Origin: Mycolicibacterium peregrinum
Lineage (GTDB): Bacteria > Actinomycetota > Actinomycetes > Mycobacteriales > Mycobacteriaceae
Direction of reading: 5' to 3'
DNA: 64,000 bases
NCBI RefSeq assembly: GCF_001665785.1
Contig: NZ_LZSO01000016.1
Span: 124,001 to 188,000, forward strand
A model generated the notes under the pieces. The model saw only the letters and a list, made by a program, of their open reading frames with translations, was not told where the DNA came from and did not search any database. The position numbers and the translations under genes were made by a program. Each line of letters starts with the position of its first letter. Positions within the stretch are counted from its first letter, which is position 1. Of this stretch, positions 1-7,972 are shown piece after piece.

Positions 1-203
1 GACGTGTTGGTGATTCACTAGCGGAGCCGCATCCTCGCCGTCCCACGGCCAAGGTCACCTTCTCGACGATCCGCGGGGCAATCCGTCCGCAGTCCGTCCG
101 CAGTAAATCCGTGAGCACTCTTAACTCGCCAACATTACTAACCTGTCGTCCTGCAGATTCGTAACGTTCCCAACGGTGCCAGCCGACGCAAACATCCAGG
201 TCG
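1..203. other. Intergenic stretch left of the tRNA-Ala fragment
   Basis: No coding region is supported here. The stretch holds a tandem pair of the 11-mer CCGTCCGCAGT at 83-93 and 94-104. Directly before the tRNA fragment, where the 5' half of a tRNA-Ala gene would be expected, the sequence does not fold into acceptor or D arms. Together with the tRNA remnant this looks like the edge of an integrated element that extends left of the window. That is inference, because no integrase gene is visible. Confidence 0.4.
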
Positions 204-250
204 TCTCGTTCGCATCGAGAAGGTCAGGGGTTCGATTCCCCTTAGCTCCA
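204..250 (+). tRNA. 3' half of a tRNA-Ala (CGC) gene, truncated
   Basis: The anticodon arm is intact (stem TCTCG 204-208, loop TTCGCAT 209-215, stem CGAGA 216-220, anticodon CGC). A 5-nt variable loop, a T arm (AGGGG / TTCGATT / CCCCT, 226-242), the acceptor 3' strand TAGCTCC (243-249) and discriminator A follow. No matching 5' acceptor strand (GGGGCTA or GGAGCTA type) or D arm lies upstream, so this cannot be a working tRNA. The preserved natural terminator just downstream suggests this is the original chromosomal 3' end, left behind when an element integrated into the gene from the left. Confidence 0.75.
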
Positions 251-255
251 CTCTC

Positions 256-289
256 AAATGGCAGATCAGGTAACTGATCTGCCATTTTT
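256..289 (+). terminator. Intrinsic terminator of the tRNA-Ala remnant
   Basis: A perfect 14-bp stem (256-269 with 274-287) closes a GTAA loop and runs into a T tract. It starts five bases after the tRNA 3' end, as expected for a tRNA transcription unit. It is one of few classical hairpin-plus-T-run terminators in the window. Confidence 0.85.
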
Positions 290-460
290 CGTTTGTGGAC
301 AGTCCAGGGCCCCTAATGGACATCTTTCATCTATTCGTATGATCGTGGCAACTGGCACCTGGGCCAAAGTGGCGAATCGATTGACGATCGAGGGCCTTGG
401 TCATACGCTTTCGCTAAATACGTCCGTTGATGTCCGACGGAGAGCCTCAGAAAGGCGGGA

Positions 461-1711
461 ATGCCGGTGAACAGTGCGCCCAACGTCTTGGAAGCCGGCC
501 TCCCGACGCTCAGTTACGGCCTCACCGCCACCCCGCACGACATCCTCGAAGATGTCCGAGCGGCGCAGGCACGCGCGCCTATCGCCATCGGGCCCCTCGG
601 CCCGGAAATCCTGTCCTACGAACTGGCTCGCGACATACTGCGTGACAACAGATTCCGTCTCCCGCCGGGTATCACTCTCGCGGCCCAGGGCATCACATCT
701 GGCCCGTTGTTCGACAAGATGACGGGCAGCCTCCTTGGCCTTGACGGCGCACCACACGTTCGGTTGCGCAAGCTGGTTTCCAAGGCGTTCACTCCCCGCG
801 CGACATCACGCCTTCAAGACACGATCCACGACGTGGTCAACGGGCTGATCGATCGAGTGGTCGACGCCGGGCAGTGCGACGTCGTGACCGACATCGCGCG
901 TCCCTACCCCACCCCGATCATGTGCGCGCTGCTCGGTGCGCCTCGCGCGGACTGGCAGTTGTTCGCAGACTGGACTGAGGAGGTCTTCAAAGCCCTCAAC
1001 TTTCAGCCGGACGCCAACTTCGACGAGTCCGCGATCATGCGTGCGTGGGGTGAACTCGACGACTACGTCGACGGCATGGTTGCCGCCCGCCGGGACAATC
1101 TGACCGATGATCTCCTGTCCGAGCTCATTCGCGCAGAAAGCGACGGCGACCGGCTGAATCTCGACGAACTCCGCATGCTGGTGGCCGGTTTCTTGATGGC
1201 GGGAACGGACACAACGCGAAACCAGCTCGCGGCGTCGGTTCAGGTGCTCTGCGAGCATCCGGACCAATGGGCGAAGCTGCGCGACCATCCGGAACTTGGG
1301 ATGCAGGCGGTCGAGGAGAGCATGCGCCACTCACCGGCGGCCTGTATCGTGCCGCGAGCCGCCGTCGAGGATGTCGAGTTCGGTGGCTATCTGTTCCCGG
1401 CGGGCACCTTCGTACTCGCGAACACCTTTGCCGCCAATCGAGATCCGGCCGTCTATGACGATGCTGACCGCTTCGACATCGCGCGCAACGACGTTCCCGC
1501 AATTCTGACGTTCGGCGGTGGCGCGCACTACTGCCTGGGGGCCAACCTCGCGCGCCGGGAACTGGCGGAAGCACTCACAGTTCTCACCCGCCGCCTCCCC
1601 TCCACCCATCGTGTCGGCCCGGCGCCATGGAAATCGCTACTCGGAATGACCGGTCCTACAACTCTTCCGATTGAATTCACCAGCGACAGGCTGGTGGCGG
1701 CGAATGCGTAG
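461..1711 (+). CDS. Cytochrome P450
   Basis: A 416-residue soluble bacterial class I P450 haem monooxygenase that would need a ferredoxin and a reductase, neither encoded nearby. Landmarks are the I-helix oxygen-activation motif AGTDTTRN near residues 247-254, the K-helix ExxR (EESMR) near 285, and the haem loop FGGGAHYCLG at 351-360 with the ligand Cys358. The ATG at 461 has a purine-rich stretch (AGAAAGG) just upstream. The 3' end overlaps the following TetR gene by 8 bp, so the two are probably coexpressed. The substrate is unknown; the CYP family cannot be assigned from sequence alone. Confidence 0.93.
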   Translation: MPVNSAPNVLEAGLPTLSYGLTATPHDILEDVRAAQARAPIAIGPLGPEILSYELARDILRDNRFRLPPGITLAAQGITSGPLFDKMTGSLLGLDGAPHVRLRKLVSKAFTPRATSRLQDTIHDVVNGLIDRVVDAGQCDVVTDIARPYPTPIMCALLGAPRADWQLFADWTEEVFKALNFQPDANFDESAIMRAWGELDDYVDGMVAARRDNLTDDLLSELIRAESDGDRLNLDELRMLVAGFLMAGTDTTRNQLAASVQVLCEHPDQWAKLRDHPELGMQAVEESMRHSPAACIVPRAAVEDVEFGGYLFPAGTFVLANTFAANRDPAVYDDADRFDIARNDVPAILTFGGGAHYCLGANLARRELAEALTVLTRRLPSTHRVGPAPWKSLLGMTGPTTLPIEFTSDRLVAANA

Positions 1712-2336
1712 TCGTGGGTGGGCGGGTTCGACGCCCTCATCGGACGAGGAAGCTATTTCGCGCATCCTGACTGCGGTAGATGAGGAGGTTGCCGAGCATG
1801 GAGCCGGAATACGCCTTGCCGACGTCGCCCGCAGGCTCGGAGTCACTCGCCAGACGGTGTACCGCTACTTTCCCAATGCCGACGCGCTGCTCATCGCCAG
1901 CGCGATGCGCGCCGTCAACGGATTCATCGACCAGGTCACGGATCAGGTCAGCGGCGTCAGCGACCCGGTCACCGCGGTGGTCGAAAGCATTTCATTTGGA
2001 ATCGAGAACCTCGCCGGTGATCCGCAGCTGGAGAATCTACTGACCCGGCGAGAGGGCGGCGAACCCGTCACCTCGCTGACTTCCGACACGGCAATCGCCT
2101 TCTGCTTGTCCGTCTTTCACCGACTCGATGTCGATTGGAGACTTCACGGCTTCGACGACACCGCCCTGCGTGAACTTGCCGAGGTGACTCTACGCACAGT
2201 GCAATCCATGCTGATCGATCCTGGACAGGTGCCGCGCAGAGGGCTTGCATTGCGTCGCTTCATCGCTCGCTGGTTGGGCCCGGCAATCCTCTATCCACGA
2301 TGGACGTCGCTGTCGGTCTACGCACACGAGCGTTAG
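1704..2336 (+). CDS. TetR-family transcriptional regulator
   Basis: A protein of about 210 residues with an N-terminal TetR helix-turn-helix (LADVARRLGVTRQTVYRYF) and a helical ligand domain. The ATG at 1704 overlaps the end of the P450 gene by 8 bp and is preferred to an in-frame ATG at 1671, which would lie deeper inside the P450. Coupling to the P450 suggests it senses a substrate or product of that enzyme and controls the operon. Its stop codon overlaps by 3 bp the stop of the convergent P450 on the other strand. Confidence 0.85.
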   Translation: MRSRGWAGSTPSSDEEAISRILTAVDEEVAEHGAGIRLADVARRLGVTRQTVYRYFPNADALLIASAMRAVNGFIDQVTDQVSGVSDPVTAVVESISFGIENLAGDPQLENLLTRREGGEPVTSLTSDTAIAFCLSVFHRLDVDWRLHGFDDTALRELAEVTLRTVQSMLIDPGQVPRRGLALRRFIARWLGPAILYPRWTSLSVYAHER

Positions 2337-3763
2337 TGCCGGATCCGCGCTCGCAGGCCGATCGGCAGGTCATCGGCCGGCATCGGTCCGGTGCCCCAGG
2401 TCAGCTGGGGCCGGTAGCCGTCAGGCACGCTCCACTCGAACCGGCGCAGCATCTGATGCATGGTGGTCTTGACGGTCATGTCGGCGAACTGCTGGCCGAT
2501 GCACTTGTGTGCCCCGCCGCCGAAAGGCGCGAACACGTAACGGCTCACTGCGGCACGAGATGCGGCGTTGTCCACGAACCGCTCCGGGTTGAAGGTGTCC
2601 GGATCGGCCCACCAGTCGGAAAGTCGCATGGAGGCATACACATTGATGGCCACCTGGGTTTTGCGCGGGACGAAGTGCCCGAGGATCTCGGTGTCGCGAA
2701 CCGTTTGGCGGAAGAGTGCGCCGGCCGGCGCGTACATCCGCAGGATCTCCTTGAAGGCGGCGTCGAGCAGGGGATAGGCATCGAGGTCGAGAACGGTCGG
2801 GGTGTCGTTCGGGCGAGCGAGGGCCTCGTCGCGAAGCGCGTCCTGCCACTGCCGGTTTCGGCCCAGTTCATAGGTCAGCATGGACAGCGCGATGGCGGTG
2901 GTGTCGTGGGCGGCCATCAGCAGGAAGATCATGTGGTTCACGATGTCGGCCTGGGTGAACCGGGCGCCGTCCTCGTCCTCACTGCGGCACAACATCGAGA
3001 ACAGATCGGTGCCGTCGCCACGCTGACGGTCGGGAACCTGTTCGGCGAAGTAGCGCTCGAGCCGCTCCCTGGCCCGCAGTCCCCGGGCCCACACACCGCC
3101 GGGCACGTCCGCCCGCACCAGCGCCTGCCCACCGCGGACGGTGTCGTGGAAGTCGGCTGACAGTTGGTCGGACTCGGGGCCGAGGTGGGTGCCGACGAAC
3201 ACCTCGGCGGCCTGCTCGAGCAGCAGATGCTTGATGGACGGGTAGAACGGAAAGTTCTGTTTCGACGGCCAATTCCGCAATGTGCGATCGATACTGGGCC
3301 GCATCAGTTCCAGGTAGCCGTCCAGCGCGCTGCGGGTGAAGGCCTGCTGCATGATGCGGCGGTGGTCGCGGTGTTCGTCGAAGTCGAGCAACATGATTCC
3401 GCGGTGGAAGAACGGTCCGATGACCGGCGCCCAGCCGCGGGTGCTGGAGAACACCTTGTCCCGGTTGACCCATGCGGTTTCCAAGGCGTCGGGGCCCATC
3501 AGGCCGACGACGCGAAAGCCGACGCCTCCGGCCCAGGACACCGGTCCGTAGCGCTCGTACCGATCCCGGGCGAAGGACAGCGGGTCGGCCAGGGAACTCA
3601 ACACGTGGCCGAGGAACGGGAAACCGTAGTTGCCCATGACCGGCTTGAGATTCGATCCCGGTGGCGGTGTGGCCAGTGAACGTTCGCCGCTCGGAAACCG
3701 CGAGGTGACAGCCGCGCCGAAGGTTTGGAGGCGGTGCGCTTGCGCGGGCGAACAAAGTTCCAT
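2333..3763 (-). CDS. Cytochrome P450, CYP136-like
   Basis: A 476-residue P450 with AAHDTT in the I helix, ExxR (EILR) and the haem loop FGGGAHKCIG with Cys421. Segments such as PPPGSNLKP and IGPFFHRGIMLLDF near the N-terminal third closely recall mycobacterial CYP136 (Rv3059). The start at 3763 is chosen because a strong AGGAGG lies five bases before it; longer frames lack such a site. It is divergent from a TetR gene, the same pairing as Rv3059/Rv3058c, which supports CYP136. The substrate is unknown; hydrophobic substrates are usual for this group. Confidence 0.9.
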   Translation of the reverse strand: MELCSPAQAHRLQTFGAAVTSRFPSGERSLATPPPGSNLKPVMGNYGFPFLGHVLSSLADPLSFARDRYERYGPVSWAGGVGFRVVGLMGPDALETAWVNRDKVFSSTRGWAPVIGPFFHRGIMLLDFDEHRDHRRIMQQAFTRSALDGYLELMRPSIDRTLRNWPSKQNFPFYPSIKHLLLEQAAEVFVGTHLGPESDQLSADFHDTVRGGQALVRADVPGGVWARGLRARERLERYFAEQVPDRQRGDGTDLFSMLCRSEDEDGARFTQADIVNHMIFLLMAAHDTTAIALSMLTYELGRNRQWQDALRDEALARPNDTPTVLDLDAYPLLDAAFKEILRMYAPAGALFRQTVRDTEILGHFVPRKTQVAINVYASMRLSDWWADPDTFNPERFVDNAASRAAVSRYVFAPFGGGAHKCIGQQFADMTVKTTMHQMLRRFEWSVPDGYRPQLTWGTGPMPADDLPIGLRARIRH

Positions 3764-3783
3764 GGCGTCCTCCTGGTCGACCA

Positions 3784-3805
3784 TCTGGTACGAAACCGTG
3801 CCAGA
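3784..3805. promoter_or_regulatory. Imperfect palindrome, candidate TetR operator
   Basis: Arms TCTGGTACG and CGTGCCAGA (8 of 9 pairs) surround AAAC in the short intergenic space between the divergent CYP136-like P450 and its TetR neighbour. The size and position fit an operator through which the TetR protein represses both genes. Binding is inferred. Confidence 0.6.
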
Positions 3806-3807
3806 AT

Positions 3808-4473
3808 GTGTTGGTGGTGTCAACGCCCAATCGCGCCTATGGGGGGCAGTCGGCTCAGGCTCGTCGCAGGCAACGGCGCGAACGTCTGCTGGATGCGGCG
3901 ATGGATGTGATGGCGCGCAATGAGTGGCGGAGCGCGACGGTCGAGAAGCTCTGTGCCGCTGCCAATCTCAACAAGCGGTACTTCTACGAGAGCTTCACTG
4001 ATCTCGATGCCCTGGCGGCGGCGGTCGTCGACGACATCGCCGAGAGCGTGCGTGCCGCCACCGTATCGGCGGCGGACGCGGCGGTGGAGCAACCGCTGGA
4101 AGCCCAGGCGCTGGTGAGTGTGGCCGCCGCCGTACGGGCACTTGTCGATGATCCGCGCAGGGCACGTGTCCTGCTCGGAGGCGTCGCGACCTCACCGGAA
4201 CTGCACGCTCACCGCACCACCGTGATGCACCGGCTCACCGACGTACTGATAGATCACGGACGCACCGTGCACGGGGTCGAGTTGGAGGCCGATCCGCTGG
4301 CGCAGGTCGCGCCGGCGTTCATCGTCGGTGGAACTGCCGATGCCATTCTGGCGTTCGTCAACGGCGACGTGCATCTGTCCCTCGACGACTTCATCGCCCA
4401 GCTCGCCACGCTCTGGCTGATCACCGGCAACGGGGCGGCGCAGGTGGCCCGCACCCGCATCGCGCCGGCTTAG
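3808..4473 (+). CDS. TetR-family transcriptional regulator
   Basis: A 221-residue protein starting at GTG. The TetR DNA-binding domain occupies about residues 20-70, with a recognition region KLCAAANLNKRYFYESF. The C-terminal domain is all-helical and ligand binding is unknown. It is transcribed divergently from the CYP136-like gene with 44 bp between starts and a palindrome in that gap, so it most likely controls that P450. Later GTG codons at 3814 and 3817 are possible starts. Confidence 0.85.
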   Translation: MLVVSTPNRAYGGQSAQARRRQRRERLLDAAMDVMARNEWRSATVEKLCAAANLNKRYFYESFTDLDALAAAVVDDIAESVRAATVSAADAAVEQPLEAQALVSVAAAVRALVDDPRRARVLLGGVATSPELHAHRTTVMHRLTDVLIDHGRTVHGVELEADPLAQVAPAFIVGGTADAILAFVNGDVHLSLDDFIAQLATLWLITGNGAAQVARTRIAPA

Positions 4474-4483
4474 TGCCCCGGCT

Positions 4484-5419
4484 TCACGCGAAGGTGATGC
4501 CCGTGAGCTCCTCCGAAACTGTCCACAGACGCGCGGCGACATCGCTGTCGCGCAGTGGTTTCCAGAGTTTCTGTGCACCGGGAGGACCGCCAACGTGACC
4601 CGGCCACTGGGGACCGTAGAACGCGCCGTCCTTCGCCTGGGCCGACGCCGCGGCCATCAGGGCAGGCAGTTTCGCGCTCGCCACGGTTCCCACGATGAGG
4701 CCCCGCGCCGAGAACCAGCGGATCAGCCGCACACCGACGGTGTCCTCGGCCCGCCCGACTTCAGGGCGTGCCGCCAGCAGGCTGGTCGGCGCGACGCCGG
4801 GGTGGGAGATATTGCTGGTGATTCCCCACCCTGCGGCAGTGCTGCGACGGCTGAGTTCGAGTCCGAACAGCCCGACCGCGATCTTGGACTGCCGGTAGGC
4901 CGCCATGCCGTCGTAGGAGCGCTTCCAGTTCACGTCGTCCCAGTTGAGGGCGCCGCTGCGGGCGGCGACGCTGGTCTGCGATGTCACCCGGGCGCGCCCG
5001 GCTCTGAGTAGTGGCAGGAGCTGGGCGGTGAGCGCGAAGTGACCCAGATGGTTGGTGCCGAACTGCAACTCGAATCCGTCGGCGGTCGTCTGCCGGTCAG
5101 GCGGGGTCATCACGCCGGCGTTGTTGACGAGCACGTGGATGGGAGCGCCTTCCGCGCACAGTTTCTGGCTGAGCTCGGCCACCGAGGCCAAGGAGGACAG
5201 GTCGAGGTCCTCCAGAGACAGTTTCGCCTGCGGATGCTGCGTGCGGATGGTGGCGACGGCGGCCTCGCCCTTGCGGGTGTTCCGGACCGGCATGATCACC
5301 TCCGCGCCCGCCGCTGCGAGCCGTGCTGCGATCCCGAGCCCGATACCGTCGCTCGCGCCGGTCACCACGGCTCGCTTTCCGGACAGGTCGTCGAGTGTGA
5401 TGTCGTAATCGATTGGCAT
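4484..5419 (-). CDS. Short-chain dehydrogenase/reductase
   Basis: A 311-residue NAD(P)-dependent oxidoreductase of the SDR superfamily, retinol-dehydrogenase-like subgroup. The cofactor loop TGASDGIG lies near residue 18, NNAG near 95, and the catalytic YRQSK near 170. A frame continuing upstream to 5812 is not used because it would run through the divergent regulator; the ATG at 5419 gives the normal SDR N-terminus. It sits head-to-head with an XRE regulator, a common MmyB/SDR arrangement in actinobacteria. The substrate is unknown. Confidence 0.88.
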   Translation of the reverse strand: MPIDYDITLDDLSGKRAVVTGASDGIGLGIAARLAAAGAEVIMPVRNTRKGEAAVATIRTQHPQAKLSLEDLDLSSLASVAELSQKLCAEGAPIHVLVNNAGVMTPPDRQTTADGFELQFGTNHLGHFALTAQLLPLLRAGRARVTSQTSVAARSGALNWDDVNWKRSYDGMAAYRQSKIAVGLFGLELSRRSTAAGWGITSNISHPGVAPTSLLAARPEVGRAEDTVGVRLIRWFSARGLIVGTVASAKLPALMAAASAQAKDGAFYGPQWPGHVGGPPGAQKLWKPLRDSDVAARLWTVSEELTGITFA

Positions 5420-5452
5420 GTGCTCGAGAGTGCCCACCGGACTCCGTCGTAT

Positions 5453-5473
5453 CCACGGTCTGACGATCCGTGG
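5453..5473. promoter_or_regulatory. Short inverted repeat in the SDR/XRE divergent promoter
   Basis: CCACGG (5453-5458) and CCGTGG (5468-5473) are perfect 6-bp arms separated by 9 bp, midway between two divergent genes. They may bind the adjacent XRE-type regulator. The arms are short and could occur by chance. Confidence 0.35.
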
Positions 5474-5497
5474 TTGAGCGGCCGGGTCCGGGAGAAG

Positions 5498-6343
5498 ATG
5501 GCAGCCATGATCGATCGTGCCGCACTGGCGGAATTCCTCGTCGGCCGGCGTGGGGCGTTGCAGCCGGAGGACGTCGGACTCCCGCGTGGGCAACGCCGCC
5601 GTACCCAGGGACTGCGTCGGGAGGAAGTCGCCGCGCTGTGCCACATGTCGACGGATTACTACTCGCGCCTGGAACAAGAACGCGGTCCACAGCCTTCGGA
5701 GCAGATGATCGCCTCGATAGCGCAAGGGTTGCATCTGTCCTTTGACGAGCGCGACCACCTCTTCCGTCTTGCCGGACATCAACCGCCGGTCCGTGGGTCG
5801 GGCAGCGACCACATCAGCCCCGGGATGCTGCGCATCTTCGATCGACTCACCGACACCCCGGCCGAGATTGTCACCGAACTGGGGGAGACGCTGCGGCAGA
5901 CGCCGCTCGGTGTGGCCCTCGTCGGCGACCTGTGCCGATATGCCGGTCCATCACGCAGCATCGGGTACCGGTGGTTCACCGATCCGTCCGTGCGTGACAT
6001 CTACCCGCGCGAAGACCACGAGTTCTATTCGCGGATGTATGTCTCCGGCCTTCGAGGAGTGCTGACGTTGCGCGGACCCGGGTCCAAAGCCGCTCGATTC
6101 GCCGAGTTGCTGACCGCGGAGAGCGAGGAGTTCCGGGTTCTCTGGGATCGGCACGAGGTCGGCATCAGGCCGCGAGATGTCAAGCGCTATCGGCATCCTG
6201 ACGTCGGGAGCCTCGAGCTCAACTGCCAGATCCTGCTGGATCCAGATCAGTCTCACTCCCTGTTGGTCTACACCGCGGCCCCGGGCAGTGAGAGCTACGA
6301 GAAGCTGCAGTTGCTCTCGGTGATCGGTGCGCCGCCGGCGTAG
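5498..6343 (+). CDS. XRE-family regulator with MmyB-like ligand domain
   Basis: About 281 residues. The N-terminal third is a helix-turn-helix domain with the features of the MmyB group ([18 protein letters not shown] and [10 protein letters not shown]). The remaining 200 residues match the PAS-like MmyB ligand-binding domain ([24 protein letters not shown]). Start choice is between ATG 5498, with GGGAG just upstream, and ATG 5507. It is divergent from the SDR gene, so it most likely regulates that gene, perhaps in response to a lipid or fatty-acid ligand as proposed for the family. Confidence 0.88.
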   Translation: MAAMIDRAALAEFLVGRRGALQPEDVGLPRGQRRRTQGLRREEVAALCHMSTDYYSRLEQERGPQPSEQMIASIAQGLHLSFDERDHLFRLAGHQPPVRGSGSDHISPGMLRIFDRLTDTPAEIVTELGETLRQTPLGVALVGDLCRYAGPSRSIGYRWFTDPSVRDIYPREDHEFYSRMYVSGLRGVLTLRGPGSKAARFAELLTAESEEFRVLWDRHEVGIRPRDVKRYRHPDVGSLELNCQILLDPDQSHSLLVYTAAPGSESYEKLQLLSVIGAPPA

Positions 6344-6366
6344 TTCGTCCACTCAGTCGAGTATTC

Positions 6367-6390
6367 GACCCACCCTGGTTAGGATGGGTG
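6367..6390. promoter_or_regulatory. Candidate autoregulatory operator of the 6392 TetR gene
   Basis: Arms GACCCACCCT (6367-6376) and AGGATGGGTG (6381-6390) pair at 8 of 10 positions around GGTT. The element ends one base before the GTG start, where a bound repressor would block expression of its own gene. Confidence 0.5.
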
Positions 6391-6391
6391 T

Positions 6392-7006
6392 GTGGAGGGT
6401 CAGCCTGCAGGCTCCAGTCGTGTGGCGCGCCGTCGTGACCGACGCAAGGCTGAGATCGTCAAGACCGCCACCCGGATCCTCACCGAATCCGGCTACCAGG
6501 GCATGAGCCTGGAAGATGTCGCAGAGCAGACCGATATCGCCAAAGCCACGCTCTACCACTATTTTTCGTCCAAGGACGCTCTGGTGGCCGCCGCGCTGGA
6601 GACCCTGACCCAGGAAGTGCTGCAGCGGTTGTCCGCGCGCGAAGGGTCCCTTGGGGAGGTCGGGGCCCGCGAGCACCTGGCGGCCCTGATCGACGAACAG
6701 ATCCGCATCCTGACCGAGACCGCGCCCGAGGTGGCCGCGGTGTTCTCCTGGCCGCGGGGCTGGCCGGAGGTGTTCGAGGAGCCCATGAAAGACATGCGGC
6801 GCCGCCACGACGGGGTGTTCCGCCGGGTCGTGGAACACGGTGTCGCCGACGGTGAATTCACTTGTCCCGACGTCAATGTCGCCCTGCAGTGCCTGCACGG
6901 CGTCCTGAATCAATCCTCGGTGTGGATCGGGCCGGGCCTGCACGACGACGATCGCGGTGAACTGCGTGCCGCGATCGTCGACCGTGCCCTGTGTCTGTTC
7001 TACTGA
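6392..7006 (+). CDS. TetR-family transcriptional regulator
   Basis: A 204-residue TetR protein starting at GTG. The DNA-binding domain covers about residues 15-62 (MSLEDVAEQTDIAKATLYHYF). The ligand-binding half contains a segment reminiscent of TetR_C-type domains of fatty-acid and acyl-CoA regulators. It ends two bases before the convergent enoyl-CoA hydratase gene and may control the hydratase/SDR pair to its right. That link is inferred from proximity and from a palindrome in their shared promoter. Confidence 0.87.
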   Translation: MEGQPAGSSRVARRRDRRKAEIVKTATRILTESGYQGMSLEDVAEQTDIAKATLYHYFSSKDALVAAALETLTQEVLQRLSAREGSLGEVGAREHLAALIDEQIRILTETAPEVAAVFSWPRGWPEVFEEPMKDMRRRHDGVFRRVVEHGVADGEFTCPDVNVALQCLHGVLNQSSVWIGPGLHDDDRGELRAAIVDRALCLFY

Positions 7007-7008
7007 CC

Positions 7009-7809
7009 TCAGGACTGCGCCGACGGGAACTGTGGCGCGCGCTTCTCACGCAACGCGGTGTAGCCCTCCACCACGTCCGGGCCGAGGAAAGTCAGCATCT
7101 CGTAGGCCGCGGACTGGTCGAAGATCGGGCCCGCATTGCGCAGCCAGTTGTTGAGTGCCCGCTTGGTCAGCCGTATCGCCTGTTGGGCGCCGGTGGCCAG
7201 GTTGTCGGCGATCCGTAGTGCTTCGTCCAGAACCTCCTCGCGCGGAAGGGCTTTGGCGACCATCCCGATTCGCTCGGCCTCGATGCCACCGATCATCTCC
7301 CCGGTCATCAGGTAGTACTTGGCCTTCGCGGTCCCGGCAAGGAGTGGCCAGATGATGGCGGCATGGTCACCGGCGGCCACGCCGAGTTTGACGTGTCCGT
7401 CGCCGATTCGGGCGTCCTCGGCGATGATCGCGACGTCGGCGAGCAGGGCCGCCACCGCGCCGGCCCCGACGGCGACACCGTTGATCGCGGACACGATCGG
7501 CTTGTCGCAGTTGATCATGTTGTAGACGAGGTCGCTCATCTCGGACAGCATGTGTGACACCCGGTCGTAGTCACCGGCCATCCGCTCGACCATGGCCAGA
7601 TCGCCGCCTGCGCTGAAGGCCTTGCCTGCGCCGGTGATCACCGCGACCCGGGTCTGTGGGTCGGCGGCCACGTCCTTCCAGATGTTGGCCAGCTCAGTGT
7701 GCATGGCCTCATCGGCCGCGTTGTACTTCTCCGGCCGGTTCAGCGTGATCAGCAGGACGCCGTTGTCCCGGCGGGTCAGCGTCAGCTGCCGGTAATCAGA
7801 GAACTCCAT
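7009..7809 (-). CDS. Enoyl-CoA hydratase/isomerase family protein
   Basis: A 266-residue crotonase-fold enzyme acting on CoA thioesters. The oxyanion-hole segments are [14 protein letters not shown] near residue 65 and a conserved NGVAVGAGA near 110. The start at 7809 follows a GAAGGGA ribosome-binding site; upstream in-frame starts lack one. It is divergent from a BadH-like SDR, suggesting hydration followed by 3-hydroxyacyl-CoA oxidation, as in cyclic-acid or fatty-acid breakdown. The exact substrate cannot be read from the sequence. Confidence 0.88.
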   Translation of the reverse strand: MEFSDYRQLTLTRRDNGVLLITLNRPEKYNAADEAMHTELANIWKDVAADPQTRVAVITGAGKAFSAGGDLAMVERMAGDYDRVSHMLSEMSDLVYNMINCDKPIVSAINGVAVGAGAVAALLADVAIIAEDARIGDGHVKLGVAAGDHAAIIWPLLAGTAKAKYYLMTGEMIGGIEAERIGMVAKALPREEVLDEALRIADNLATGAQQAIRLTKRALNNWLRNAGPIFDQSAAYEMLTFLGPDVVEGYTALREKRAPQFPSAQS

Positions 7810-7889
7810 GGGCGGTCCCTTCTGTCTGCGCACACTTGCAGCGTGCATATTCAACCAAAGCTACGGTTTTTCGACCACATAAGTCAATT

Positions 7890-7907
7890 ATCGACCGGAT
7901 GGTTGAT
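7890..7907. promoter_or_regulatory. Inverted repeat in the hydratase/SDR divergent promoter
   Basis: ATCGACC and GGTTGAT (6 of 7 pairs) flank GGAT in the 163-bp divergent intergenic region. This is the form expected for a TetR-type operator, and the TetR gene at 6392 is the closest candidate protein. Confidence 0.45.
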
Positions 7908-7972
7908 TTTCCGCGTCGGTACGCCGATAGTGGCCATAGCGTCCACATCACCGCAGATCGGGAGGTCGGATA

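Noticed and set aside
204..250. Possibility that the fragment is the 3' end of tmRNA (ssrA)
   Set aside because: The ending resembles tmRNA, but the CGC anticodon loop in a perfect 5-bp stem identifies a tRNA-Ala 3' half.
138..323. 61-codon minus-strand frame over the tRNA remnant
   Set aside because: It runs through the tRNA and its terminator. Such translated tRNA sequence is a known source of false proteins in databases.
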